This document shows positions 33,854 through 42,381 of a stretch of 64,000 nucleotides of DNA, piece after piece. Each line of letters starts with the position of its first letter. Positions within the stretch are counted from its first letter, which is position 1. This DNA is from Mariniradius saccharolyticus AK6. GTDB lineage: Bacteria > Bacteroidota > Bacteroidia > Cytophagales > Cyclobacteriaceae. The stretch covers positions 1 to 64,000 of the forward strand of contig NZ_AMZY02000003.1 in the NCBI RefSeq assembly GCF_000330725.2, in the 5' to 3' direction. The notes beneath the pieces are model-generated. The model was not told the origin of the DNA, did not search any database, and saw only the letters and a list, made by a program, of their open reading frames with translations. A program made the translations under genes and the position numbers.

Positions 33854-35116
33854 TCAAAACTGCTGCAACACATTCGCCAGCAAGAATCCCAGGTAATTGC
33901 CGACCGCATAGCCAATGATGCCAATGCTGATGCCGGAAATGAGGATTTGCCTGTTTTTCATGGAAGCGGCCGCAAGCGGGACAAAGGGCGGCGAACAAAC
34001 CAAGGCCACGGAGGTGATCAAAGCTGTATCAGCATCGATTTTGAACAATCTCGAAAGCAGCAGGTGGATCAACAGCGAACCAAAAACCGCCAATGCGATA
34101 TAGCCCAAAAGGGCAAAAGAAATGCTCGTCAGGTTCCTGATGTCTGCCATTGATGCGACGACCATGCTAAAGATCAGGATCAGGTACATGCCGGTTTCGA
34201 AGGTGTTTTCGATCTTGTTGATCGACCGGATAAAGGATGCCAAAATGCCCAAACTCGTGATTCCGAGGACGATAACCGCCATTTGGACGTTTTTGGGGAC
34301 CAATTCCCCGAGGCCCACGCCGAGCGCAACAATCAAGACGGATATTCCGACAGCTTTCAGGAGCGGAAGCAGGGAATTTTTCTCCAAGACAGAAAAGAAG
34401 GATGTCGTCTTATCGGTAGGGGTTACAGCCACTGGGATCAGTTTTGATGGAAACGGCGGCAAAATTCGCCTAAACCACACCGGACCCAATGAAAGTACAA
34501 ATGAAAGGTAGGCAATACCAACCAGTAAATCGTATGTGTGTACCAAAATGTAGGTGTCCGAGTCCACGTCGAGTATTAGTTTGAGTGCGGCGAGATTAGG
34601 CGTGCCGCCCGTATATACACCGACCAACAAGCCGGATATCTTCCAAAGCTCGTGCAATCCTGAGCCCCTGAAAATAAAGTAACCGGCCGTGACCACAGCG
34701 ATGATGGAAAAAAGTCCCAAAAACAGTGAAACAACCGCTTTCCCGGCCATCTCTTTCCATTGACGGATGTTGGTTGAAAACAGCATCAATGGAATTGCCA
34801 ACAAAATGCTGATGCTGATGAGAATGTCCTTCAGTTTGTAAATCCTAAATGCCAACACTTCCGACTCCGTGACCGTACCCGTTTCCAACATTTCCTTTAC
34901 TTCGGGAAGGCCAAGATCGGGTCTGTTGACCATTTGTTCATGGAGATAATTGCCCATACTGGGCAGAATGCCTACGTTTCCCAAAATAATGCCGATGATG
35001 TAGGCGATGATGACCGGCCCGAGTTTGTCAAGAAATGACCAGCGGCGGCAAGTATACAATATCCCCATTGGCATGAGGACGTAGAAAAGAAGCAGGGTAA
35101 TCAGCAGGATGCCCAT
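33854..35116 (-). CDS. DUF819 family membrane protein
   Basis: 420 residues with roughly ten membrane segments. Family landmarks are LGPVIIAYIIGIILGNVGIL at the N-terminus, GGTPNLAALKLILD in the middle and ALVCSPPFVPLAAASMKN near the end. The two repeated halves suggest an inverted-repeat transporter fold; substrate unknown. The next gene upstream on the same strand (YdeI-like) ends 21 bases before it starts, so they may share a transcript. Confidence 0.92.
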   Translation of the reverse strand: MGILLITLLLFYVLMPMGILYTCRRWSFLDKLGPVIIAYIIGIILGNVGILPSMGNYLHEQMVNRPDLGLPEVKEMLETGTVTESEVLAFRIYKLKDILISISILLAIPLMLFSTNIRQWKEMAGKAVVSLFLGLFSIIAVVTAGYFIFRGSGLHELWKISGLLVGVYTGGTPNLAALKLILDVDSDTYILVHTYDLLVGIAYLSFVLSLGPVWFRRILPPFPSKLIPVAVTPTDKTTSFFSVLEKNSLLPLLKAVGISVLIVALGVGLGELVPKNVQMAVIVLGITSLGILASFIRSINKIENTFETGMYLILIFSMVVASMADIRNLTSISFALLGYIALAVFGSLLIHLLLSRLFKIDADTALITSVALVCSPPFVPLAAASMKNRQILISGISIGIIGYAVGNYLGFLLANVLQQF

Positions 35117-35137
35117 AGGGGTGTCGGTATGGAGGGA

Positions 35138-35656
35138 TTAGCCAAAGTTCAGGTTGTTGAAATATTTGATCTTTTCGTTGAGTTTCCGGAAATCAAGCTT
35201 GCCTTGCGCTTCCTTGAGGTGTTCAATGATCGCCAAGGACTTGTTGAGGCGTGAATTGCTGTTCTTGACCTTTCCAACAAGATAAATCAACGCGCGCTGT
35301 TTTCCTTTGGTCAAGGCAAAAAAGTGTGCACTGCCCTTTTCATCCTGGTCCAGAAGTACCTGGAGTTCCTCGGGCATTTCATGTCCGTATTCAGAATGGT
35401 CTTTTTCCAATGCAACCTCGACTTTCTGTCCTTCTTCGATTCCGGCCTTTTCACGGTTGCCCTTATTGACGAGGACAAACCAGTATTCTTTGGTCTTCAT
35501 CAACGCAGCAGGGAATTTTACCTTTTGGGCGAGGTGGCAAATCACCCGCTTGTTGTCGCCTTCTATCAAGCTCTCAGCGATCTCGTCTGGGACAGGCACA
35601 TGGTATTGCCAGAGTTTTGTGTTGAAATTTTCCAGAGTCGATTGAAATTGCTGCAT
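35138..35656 (-). CDS. YdeI/OmdA-type protein (DUF1905 + bacteriocin-protection-like domain)
   Basis: 172 residues. The first 100 form a DUF1905-like beta barrel (ENFNTKLWQYHVPVPDEIAE, VNKGNREKAGIEEGQKVEV); the remainder (EMPEELQVLLDQDEKGSAHF, LTKGKQRALIYLVGKVKN) is the OmdA/YdeI domain linked by name to bacteriocin protection. The role is not proven. It is divergent from the phytanoyl-CoA-dioxygenase-like gene and probably leads into the DUF819 gene. Confidence 0.9.
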   Translation of the reverse strand: MQQFQSTLENFNTKLWQYHVPVPDEIAESLIEGDNKRVICHLAQKVKFPAALMKTKEYWFVLVNKGNREKAGIEEGQKVEVALEKDHSEYGHEMPEELQVLLDQDEKGSAHFFALTKGKQRALIYLVGKVKNSNSRLNKSLAIIEHLKEAQGKLDFRKLNEKIKYFNNLNFG

Positions 35657-35716
35657 GTTTTGGACGGAAATGCTGGAATTTCGCTTATTTTCAGGAATAT
35701 AAAAAACCCAAAACCC

Positions 35717-36652
35717 ATGAACCCAAATAGCCCCGACTCCAATTATTCGATTTCAAAAAGTAGCAATTCCGGTTTTTTGGATAGAAGCCAAGCCGGTTTT
35801 TTGCGTTTGCTGCAAAAGGAGGATTGGGATTTTTGGAAGGAAAATGGGTATGTGGTCATCCCTGGCGTAATTCCGAAAAAACAGGCCGCTCGAACGGCGG
35901 ATTTTTTGTGGGATTATGAAGGCAAGGATCCGAAAAACCCAGATACCTGGTATCGAAAAACTGTCCCGGACATGGAAATGTCGGAATTGGTCAATACGGG
36001 AATGGTGGAGGTATACCATCACCAATACCTTTGGGACAACAGGCAGAATCCGAAGGTCCATGCGGCCTTTGCGGACATTTGGGGGACGGAGAAGCTTTGG
36101 GTTACCATCGACCGCGCCAATTTGAATTTTCCGATTCGCAAGGATTACCAATACAAGGGCTTTATCCATTGGGACTATGACCCTGTGACGAAGCCACAAA
36201 ATGTGCAGGGAGTCTTAGCGCTCAATGACCAACTCGATGAAAACATGGGAGGCTTCCAGTGCATCCCGGAGATCTACCGGGATTTTGAGTCTTGGCGCGA
36301 AACGCAGCCTGCGGATTGGAAATATTTCCAGCCCGATGTGAGCGGCCAAAGGTTGACAAAGGTGCCGCTGCAAGCCGGAGACTTATTGATTTTTCACTCC
36401 CAACTACCCCATGGCATACGCGAAAACAGGAGCCCAGACAAGGTGCGGATTGCCCAATACATCTCCATGATGCCCGCCGAACCCGAGAATCAAGCGCTTC
36501 GGGATTGGCGCATCCAAAGCTGGCAAAACCGGGAAGCGCTGAAAGGATATGCCTTCCCCGGCGATCCCATGCAGCGGGAAAAGCGTTTTCCCGTGGCGGA
36601 ATTGAGTGATTTGGGGAAGAAGTTGTTGGGTTTGGAGGACTGGGAGCCTTAG
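35717..36652 (+). CDS. phytanoyl-CoA dioxygenase family protein
   Basis: 311 residues from the ATG at 35717. The Fe(II)/2-oxoglutarate-dependent fold carries the metal pair in FIHWDYDP (HxD) and the distal His and Arg in LPHGIRENRSPDKVR; the N-terminus has ENGYVVIPGVIPKKQA, typical of this family. It should hydroxylate an unactivated carbon; substrate unknown. The frame is open far upstream (to 35324), overlapping the YdeI-like gene on the other strand, but that part is antisense and not credible. Confidence 0.92.
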   Translation: MNPNSPDSNYSISKSSNSGFLDRSQAGFLRLLQKEDWDFWKENGYVVIPGVIPKKQAARTADFLWDYEGKDPKNPDTWYRKTVPDMEMSELVNTGMVEVYHHQYLWDNRQNPKVHAAFADIWGTEKLWVTIDRANLNFPIRKDYQYKGFIHWDYDPVTKPQNVQGVLALNDQLDENMGGFQCIPEIYRDFESWRETQPADWKYFQPDVSGQRLTKVPLQAGDLLIFHSQLPHGIRENRSPDKVRIAQYISMMPAEPENQALRDWRIQSWQNREALKGYAFPGDPMQREKRFPVAELSDLGKKLLGLEDWEP

Positions 36653-36679
36653 GGAAAGGAGGAAGGAAGAGAAATTGAG

Positions 36680-36707
36680 AATTATGAATTTATAATTATG
36701 AATTTAG
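36680..36707 (+). repeat. two tandem 14-bp AT-rich repeats
   Basis: AATTATGAATTTAT is followed by AATTATGAATTTAG. It lies between two convergent genes and looks like simple sequence of no clear role. Confidence 0.7.
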
Positions 36708-36736
36708 AATGAGCATGGTAGCTTGGGGATAAGGGA

Positions 36737-36762
36737 TGGGGTAGTGTTATACCCAGCTTTTT
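36737..36762 (+). terminator. possible terminator of the phytanoyl-CoA-dioxygenase-like gene
   Basis: A hairpin with TGGG/CCCA at its base is followed by GCTTTTT. The stem is short and interrupted. The T-run ends just before the stop codon of the convergent nuclease gene. Confidence 0.4.
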
Positions 36763-36764
36763 GA

Positions 36765-37262
36765 TCATTTCCCCCACAGTCCTTTCTTTTTTTGACGGGC
36801 TTCGGCTTGGAGCTTGGCAAAGCGCTCGGCGTATTTCACGTTGGGCGGGACGGTGAGTGTCATCGCATAGCCTTCCCGGATGAGGTGTTCGTTGAGGAAC
36901 GTGCCGTTTTGCAGGTAGGCGTAGGCCAGAGTTCGTTTGTACCGATCGGTCCTGCTGACGTCATACTCGAGGCGGACGGATTTGCCGAGGAGGAGCTTTT
37001 CGAGATAGGCTTTTGCTTCTTTGCCGTAGTAGCCGACATCTTTGTTGCCCGTTTTCCGGGATTCAGGTGCATCGATACCGATCAGGCGGATTTTTTCCTC
37101 TTTTCCATTGGACCTTTTGACCCAAAACGTATCCCCGTCGACAACTTTGGTGACCGGGAGGAATTGGGCGGAGACTGAGAAAGAAAATAATAGGAGAACG
37201 ATAAGCCAAATCGAGGAACTGACTTTGATTGACCGAGACCTTAAAGGGTAATCTTCCGACAT
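36765..37262 (-). CDS. secreted thermonuclease-family (SNase) protein
   Basis: 165 residues. After a signal peptide (SIWLIVLLLFSFSVSAQ) the SNase fold starts with VTKVVDGDTFWVK and KIRLIGIDAPE (calcium-binding Asp and first catalytic Arg), then YDVSRTDRYKRTLAYAYL (Asp, catalytic Arg) and EGYAM. Staphylococcal-type nucleases cut DNA and RNA with calcium; all three catalytic segments (R, E/D, R) look present. A secreted nuclease in this group could serve nutrient gain. Single gene. Confidence 0.9.
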   Translation of the reverse strand: MSEDYPLRSRSIKVSSSIWLIVLLLFSFSVSAQFLPVTKVVDGDTFWVKRSNGKEEKIRLIGIDAPESRKTGNKDVGYYGKEAKAYLEKLLLGKSVRLEYDVSRTDRYKRTLAYAYLQNGTFLNEHLIREGYAMTLTVPPNVKYAERFAKLQAEARQKKKGLWGK

Positions 37263-37325
37263 GATCGAGTGGGTGAGCGATTTAAAGACTGATCCGCAAA
37301 ATAAAGCTTTGCCTGCTGTATGGTT

Positions 37326-38075
37326 CTAATCAGGGCTGAGCAATCTGCGAATTTTCAGGTAGCTCTGAATTTCTTCAAATGTATATTTCATTTCGATCGT
37401 CGGTATCAGCGGTTTGAAGCTATGATGAAGCCAACATGTTTCCACGATCTTGAGTGTATCATTTTGGATGGAAAATGACTCTGGCATGAAATTTCTGTCA
37501 CATTCGACAAATCTCTCCAAGATTTCGTCGTGCTCCTCTTTACCAATTTCTCCCTCCTTCAAGAGTTTTCCGAGTTCATCGATGTGGTATTGGTATTGGG
37601 AATCTTTGTCTCTTTGAATCTTTAGGCCCAATTCTCCCGAAATATCGATGACCTCATCTATTGGAAGCCATTTGCCGGAATTTGTGGAATAGTTGAAGTA
37701 TTCCCTCCAATAGTCACAATAGGCGTTGCACCATTCGATACCCATATTCAGCGAAAGGATTCCATGATTGTTGTAGGTGACCTCAAAGTCAAGGTCGACG
37801 ATGCCATTACTCGTCCATTTGATCAGCGCCGAATCGAGGGATTCGTTTTGATCCTCGTTGGAAGTCAGTCGATTTACCAAGTCTCGGCTTATTAAAGAAT
37901 CAAGGGCTAGGTTCCCCGCGCGAACTAGCGGAAATTTTAGTGTTTTTCCAGAAAAGCCTTCTGCCTTTTCACTTGATTCTAACACTAGGGTATCCACTTG
38001 GATGCCTTGACCAAAAGCTGATTGGCTGACTAGCAGAACTGTTACGATGACATATTTATACAAATTGGTTGTCAT
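37326..38075 (-). CDS. secreted protein with DUF3298/RsiV-like C-terminal domain
   Basis: 249 residues. A signal peptide (YVIVTVLLVSQSAFG) is followed by a domain with VTYNNHGILSLNMGIEWC, AYCDYWREYFNYSTNSGKWL and IDEVIDI, which resembles the DUF3298/RsiV fold of periplasmic or surface proteins. Function unknown. Its ATG overlaps the last four bases (ATGA) of the M48 peptidase gene, so the two are translated together; a chaperone, inhibitor or substrate role relative to the peptidase is a natural guess. Confidence 0.8.
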   Translation of the reverse strand: MTTNLYKYVIVTVLLVSQSAFGQGIQVDTLVLESSEKAEGFSGKTLKFPLVRAGNLALDSLISRDLVNRLTSNEDQNESLDSALIKWTSNGIVDLDFEVTYNNHGILSLNMGIEWCNAYCDYWREYFNYSTNSGKWLPIDEVIDISGELGLKIQRDKDSQYQYHIDELGKLLKEGEIGKEEHDEILERFVECDRNFMPESFSIQNDTLKIVETCWLHHSFKPLIPTIEMKYTFEEIQSYLKIRRLLSPD

Positions 38076-40138
38076 GCCGGGTTCCTATTCAACTCAAGAC
38101 ATTCCATTTTCATCAATAGCCTCTTTTTCAAGAGAAAATGACCCCTGTACAGATATTGGGCATAAAGGTTCATGGATTCGAAAAGCAGATTCAACTGGGA
38201 TTCTTGGTAGGCACTGCCCGTGAAATAGGTCCATTTTCCCGTCGCAAACCTGTTGAGCGATTCCCTGTGTTCCGGGTTGATCTCTTTTACCATGATTTCC
38301 AAGTCCAATAACCAGGTAATCTCCTTTTTCAGGGATTCTTCCAGCGGCATCATGCTTCTGAAGTTGGACTGAATCTGTTCAAATGGTGTCGTGACATTGA
38401 CAAATTGTACCGCATTGCTTACTTGGGCAAAAACGTCAAACTTCTCGGCGTAGCCTCTTTCATAATCTGTGTATTCCCTATAGTAGGTCGCAAACTTCGG
38501 TTCTTCACCTGTACCAAGCTCTTTTGCCAAACAATGGGCGTAGATTTTTTTGTCGTTTTCTTCGAGTTTCAAAGTCGCTTCATCTATCCTCCTCCTCAAC
38601 TCATCGATCAGTGCGTCTGCATCCTTTTTCTGATATTTTCTGCCATCATAGTCAAAGGTTTTAAGCTCGATGTTACCATCCTTGATGTGGCCAAGCGTTA
38701 CGAGGTCATTTTCCATCGCCGACTTCTCTTTGGCTATTTCCAAAATTTCTTGCCCAAAAAGCGACTCAAAATCCTGTTTACCTTCTTTGTGCGGCAATGA
38801 ATCCGGATCGATCACCGTCGGATTGTGGTGGTCATAATAGCCAAGAAATAGCTCTGGGTAGGAGTTTTGGGAGTAATCCTCTTGATACGACATCCAAAAA
38901 TCCTCCGCCGAAAGGAATACCTGTTTATTGTTATCCACAAACCCTTCAAATACTTTTTGTGTGAGTTGCTGCTGAAGCTGCTGGACATTCCTGAATAGGC
39001 CATTGGCAGGCTGGTAGTCCACTTGCCCTGGTTTGGCATTTGTCTTTTCGATTTCTTCCACACGGTCCTCGGTACTCGGGTGCGACGCCCATTGGTCCTT
39101 GACGACCAACTTGGATCGATTCAGGCGGTTCCATTCTTCGAGTGCCACCTGTGGAAATCCCGCCTTGATGGGGACTTGGTTTTTTTCGGCCAGAAAATTC
39201 ATCACCCTTGTTTGCTCCGGGAATACGTTTTTGCTTACGATATGATCGTTTTTCTTCAGGTCGTAGAGGGAGAAAACAGCCCCTAGCGAACTGTCCGCCA
39301 ATGAAATCCGCATGAGCGCACTGGCCATTGGTTGCGAACCAGCAACAAGCGCTGCGATTTGGTCGGCATGGAATTCCATTTCCCGGGAGAGTCCCATGTA
39401 GGTTTTGTTGACCAAACCGTAAAGTTTTCCGAGAATCCACTGGATGCCTTTCACAATCTTCACGGCTAGGAAGTTGAAGATGCTGAAGTATCCGCTGATG
39501 TTACCCCATCTTTCTATCATTTTCTCATAGCCGTCATTTTCAAAAAGCAGGTTAAAGATCACTTGGTTGACATGGTAAACATAGCTGCCCACTTTCATGG
39601 ATTTTTGGGAAAAGTGCCCAAATTCGTGTGCCAAGACGGCTTTCAGTTCGGACTTTGTCAGTGAATTGACCAAACCCAGACCGATTTGGAGATTTTTTTG
39701 GATTGGGAGAAACATGCTCCAGAAGTTGGAATCGTAGAATACACTCGCATTTACATCCGCAGAGAGGTAGACCTTCTTTGGGAAATTGGTGCCTACTTTT
39801 TGGACGATTTCATCGATCATTCCAAAGAGTTCCGGATGATCAGCTCGTTGGATTTCCACCAAATGGGAGCGGTCAAATTTTTTACTGCTGAAGAGGAACT
39901 TCATCAGGAATATCAGCACAAAAACTCCCAAACTGCCCAGCCCCAGTCCCAAGACGATTGTGAGAAAGCTTGGATGGGACACGATGATTGCGAGTCCGGC
40001 GTACACACAAATGCCGGCCAGACCAATGGCGAAAAGGAAAAGGATCGTGTAAGAAACCAGAAAAACCACAATAGCTAGAACGGCCTTGGTGGTCTGTACC
40101 TTGAAGGCTGCCGAAACCGGGATGTCGATGGAATGCAT
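38072..40138 (-). CDS. M48 family membrane metallopeptidase, large form
   Basis: 688 residues. Two N-terminal hydrophobic segments (about 15-80) precede the M48 domain, in which ELKAVLAHEFGHFSQKSMKV carries the zinc-binding HEFGH (His171, Glu172, His175) and REMEFHADQIAALVAGSQ the third ligand Glu. HPSTEDRVEEIEKT closes the usual Ste24/HtpX core. The last 300 residues are a helical region I do not recognise, making the protein about twice the length of HtpX. Such enzymes clear damaged membrane proteins. The small secreted protein gene overlaps its stop by four bases. Confidence 0.9.
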   Translation of the reverse strand: MHSIDIPVSAAFKVQTTKAVLAIVVFLVSYTILFLFAIGLAGICVYAGLAIIVSHPSFLTIVLGLGLGSLGVFVLIFLMKFLFSSKKFDRSHLVEIQRADHPELFGMIDEIVQKVGTNFPKKVYLSADVNASVFYDSNFWSMFLPIQKNLQIGLGLVNSLTKSELKAVLAHEFGHFSQKSMKVGSYVYHVNQVIFNLLFENDGYEKMIERWGNISGYFSIFNFLAVKIVKGIQWILGKLYGLVNKTYMGLSREMEFHADQIAALVAGSQPMASALMRISLADSSLGAVFSLYDLKKNDHIVSKNVFPEQTRVMNFLAEKNQVPIKAGFPQVALEEWNRLNRSKLVVKDQWASHPSTEDRVEEIEKTNAKPGQVDYQPANGLFRNVQQLQQQLTQKVFEGFVDNNKQVFLSAEDFWMSYQEDYSQNSYPELFLGYYDHHNPTVIDPDSLPHKEGKQDFESLFGQEILEIAKEKSAMENDLVTLGHIKDGNIELKTFDYDGRKYQKKDADALIDELRRRIDEATLKLEENDKKIYAHCLAKELGTGEEPKFATYYREYTDYERGYAEKFDVFAQVSNAVQFVNVTTPFEQIQSNFRSMMPLEESLKKEITWLLDLEIMVKEINPEHRESLNRFATGKWTYFTGSAYQESQLNLLFESMNLYAQYLYRGHFLLKKRLLMKMECLELNRNPA

Positions 40139-40236
40139 GGTGCTTGGAATGGGTAGAATTAGTTTTCCAAAATAAGAGGCGAATTTGACTATTCCTAAAA
40201 AATGAGTTTCTAAATTTTAGATTTTGGTAAAAAGAT

Positions 40237-40959
40237 TCAATGGGGGTCCAGCACCTGGAATTGCTGAAGTTTATCGGCGATTACGGGATAGAGCTGTGTT
40301 GTCCATCCTACCTCCTCGATCTCAGGAAAATCCTCGCCTTTCCGGAAATCCCTTGGGGCGATGATCACTTCGATTTTCCCTTTGCGCGCATTTGCGGCCA
40401 TGAGAAACACTTCCTCGATTGCCACGTCGCCGATAGGGATGCAGCCGATGGTGACGAATTTGCCATGGATGAATATATCGCCGCCCAAATTGCTGCGTCC
40501 ATCGGACTCCGCCATGCGCAGGTCAAAAGCGTTGGGGTAGTTGACTTTCAGGGAAAGGTGGTAAGTGCTGTTGGGGTTGAGGTATTCGATTTCATATAGG
40601 CCTTCCGGAATCTGTCGGTCGCCCTCACGCAGTTTTGGACCCAATTTTCCGCTGAAGGCCGTAAAAGGATACGTTTTGATCTGGATCCATTTTCCCGCTT
40701 TTTCAGTCCAGACCTCGAGTATCCGCTCCTCTTTCATGCCGATCAAGACCAACTTTTCCGGCCAATCTTTGATGGCGATTTGGGAGAGCGAAGGCTCAAG
40801 GCGTTGCCATACGTCGGTTTCATACCGCGTTTTGATGGATTCTACAGTTTCCATTTTTGAATATTTTTTGAGAAACGGATGCCAGAGCGCCCGCCCGTAA
40901 TGCCAAAAGGCCCCTGCTGCGAGCAAAACAATTCCAATCGAAAAAGCATAACTTTTCAT
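40237..40959 (-). CDS. L,D-transpeptidase family protein (YkuD/YafK type)
   Basis: 240 residues from the ATG at 40959. A single N-terminal hydrophobic segment (YAFSIGIVLLAAGAFWHYG) is a signal peptide or anchor. The catalytic site is IHGKFVTIGCIPIGD, the HGx(n)GC motif with nucleophilic Cys. A preceding KLVLIGMKEERILEVW and PEGLYEIEYLNP agree with the YafK-like subgroup. YkuD-fold enzymes form 3-3 crosslinks or attach or release peptidoglycan-bound proteins. It lies 144 bases after the dioxygenase-thioredoxin gene on the same strand; sharing a transcript is possible but unsupported. Confidence 0.9.
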   Translation of the reverse strand: MKSYAFSIGIVLLAAGAFWHYGRALWHPFLKKYSKMETVESIKTRYETDVWQRLEPSLSQIAIKDWPEKLVLIGMKEERILEVWTEKAGKWIQIKTYPFTAFSGKLGPKLREGDRQIPEGLYEIEYLNPNSTYHLSLKVNYPNAFDLRMAESDGRSNLGGDIFIHGKFVTIGCIPIGDVAIEEVFLMAANARKGKIEVIIAPRDFRKGEDFPEIEEVGWTTQLYPVIADKLQQFQVLDPH

Positions 40960-41103
40960 GGAAGGGTGATTAGTAAATGGGATACTTTCAAATTTAAAAT
41001 CCTCGTCCTCTGCCCACAATCTTTTCCGACTAAAAATTAATCCCGTAATCGGTCCCTTCCGGCGCTCTCGACGGCTGTTGCTTGATAAATTGGATTTAAT
41101 CCA

Positions 41104-42315
41104 TCAATGAATTCCCTCCAGTTCGAAATAGGCGCCCTTGGTCTTGTCCAGCACGGCTGAAAGCAGTTGGAAATTTTCTGGTGTGGGGGAGAGATCGATG
41201 AACTTGTCAACGATGCTGCGGTTTTTGTAAATCACAAAGGTGTTGGAAACGGCTGGATTGATTTGGTTCAAATGGGCTTCGGTAGCCGCATCAGAGAATG
41301 AAGGTACGAATGTCAGGGCTGTTTTTTGGAGTCCGAGTTCCTTGCCGAGGTTTTCAAGCTCGGTTTGTCTGGTATTTTTGTCGAATGAATGAGGGTTTCC
41401 ATAGACAAAGTAGGCTTTGAGATAATGTTGCCGGCGGATGCTTTCCATTTCGAGGAATTGCAGCCATTTTTTGATATCCTCCCAATTTGGGTTTTCCCCC
41501 ACGAAATAGAGGATACCATGGTACCGCCCGTATTTGCAGACGGGGCATGCTTGGCTGCCTTTGTCCGGCCCGTATGCATGGAAAGGAATGAAGGACGGTT
41601 GGTCCTCGCCTATATTGAGACCCGATTGTTTTTCAGCGGCGGGCTTTTTGGGATAGTTCGGAACGTTGAGGCCCAAGACTAGGTCATGTTCCGCAACTTG
41701 CAAATCCCCGTCTATCAAGACTCGGACGATACCGCTTCCGCATCGATTTTCCGGGGGATTCTTTTTCAAAGCAGGCAGCAGCAAGGCATCGTCATCAAAG
41801 ACGATGTCGTCAGGATAATACGCGTTGGCCACATCCGGTTCCCGGATCGACAGATGGATATGCGCCGGCAGGTTTTCGTTGGGATAGGGGGCTGGACGCA
41901 GGGTGTAGATCGCGTAGTGCCCATTTGCATCGGTCTTGACCCATCCCCGGAGATGGCCGTGCTCTTTGGCTTTTGGATGCATTCCTTTACCGGGGGAATA
42001 ATAGCCATCCTTGTCCGTATGCCAATAGTAGAGGATGATATCTGGTGCGGGCGTTTTTCCGTCAATTTGGAAAACCGTGCCCGTCACAAGCAACTTTTGG
42101 CCTTTTTCATACCAACCTGCACTGGTATCGACGGCGTTGATGTTTTCTGGCATGCCGATGTACATCAGTTCGCAGCCATCGCAGCCGCCCCCGACAATGT
42201 CGATTGGATTTTCAGTTTGCGTGGATGAAGTTTGATGCTGGTTTTGTTGGGCTTGGCAGCCGATGATTATGAATGGCAGAAATAGGTTTGCTAAGAAGGC
42301 TATGCAATTTCTCAT
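41104..42315 (-). CDS. lipoprotein fusing an intradiol-dioxygenase domain to a thioredoxin-like domain
   Basis: 403 residues from the ATG at 42315; the lipobox IIGC puts the lipid on Cys20. Residues ~60-230 match the intradiol ring-cleavage dioxygenase fold: LYYWHTDKDGYY, HYAIYTLRPAPYP and LPAHIHLSIREPD hold the Tyr and His residues that bind Fe(III) in that family. The C-terminal ~150 residues are thioredoxin-like, beginning at FHAYGPDKGSQACPVCKYG, with a CPVC that could be redox active, and later ALTFVPSFSD. Intradiol enzymes split catechols; the extracytoplasmic location and the redox domain point instead to an unusual substrate or a sensor-like use. It lies 66 bases after the LytTR regulator gene, transcribed the same way. 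Confidence 0.86.
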   Translation of the reverse strand: MRNCIAFLANLFLPFIIIGCQAQQNQHQTSSTQTENPIDIVGGGCDGCELMYIGMPENINAVDTSAGWYEKGQKLLVTGTVFQIDGKTPAPDIILYYWHTDKDGYYSPGKGMHPKAKEHGHLRGWVKTDANGHYAIYTLRPAPYPNENLPAHIHLSIREPDVANAYYPDDIVFDDDALLLPALKKNPPENRCGSGIVRVLIDGDLQVAEHDLVLGLNVPNYPKKPAAEKQSGLNIGEDQPSFIPFHAYGPDKGSQACPVCKYGRYHGILYFVGENPNWEDIKKWLQFLEMESIRRQHYLKAYFVYGNPHSFDKNTRQTELENLGKELGLQKTALTFVPSFSDAATEAHLNQINPAVSNTFVIYKNRSIVDKFIDLSPTPENFQLLSAVLDKTKGAYFELEGIH

Positions 42316-42381
42316 TTTGTTTTTTTCTAGAAAAAAGCGCCCATTCGCAGTAAAAAACAAAATAAATACGGCAACACGATG

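Noticed and set aside
35324-35716. N-terminal extension of the phytanoyl-CoA-dioxygenase-like frame
   Set aside because: Antisense to the YdeI-like gene and not part of the family; the ATG at 35717 fits the domain.
40209-40221. TCTAAA-T-TTTAGA palindrome after the L,D-transpeptidase gene
   Set aside because: AT-only stem without a T-tract directly behind it; too weak for a terminator and likely chance.
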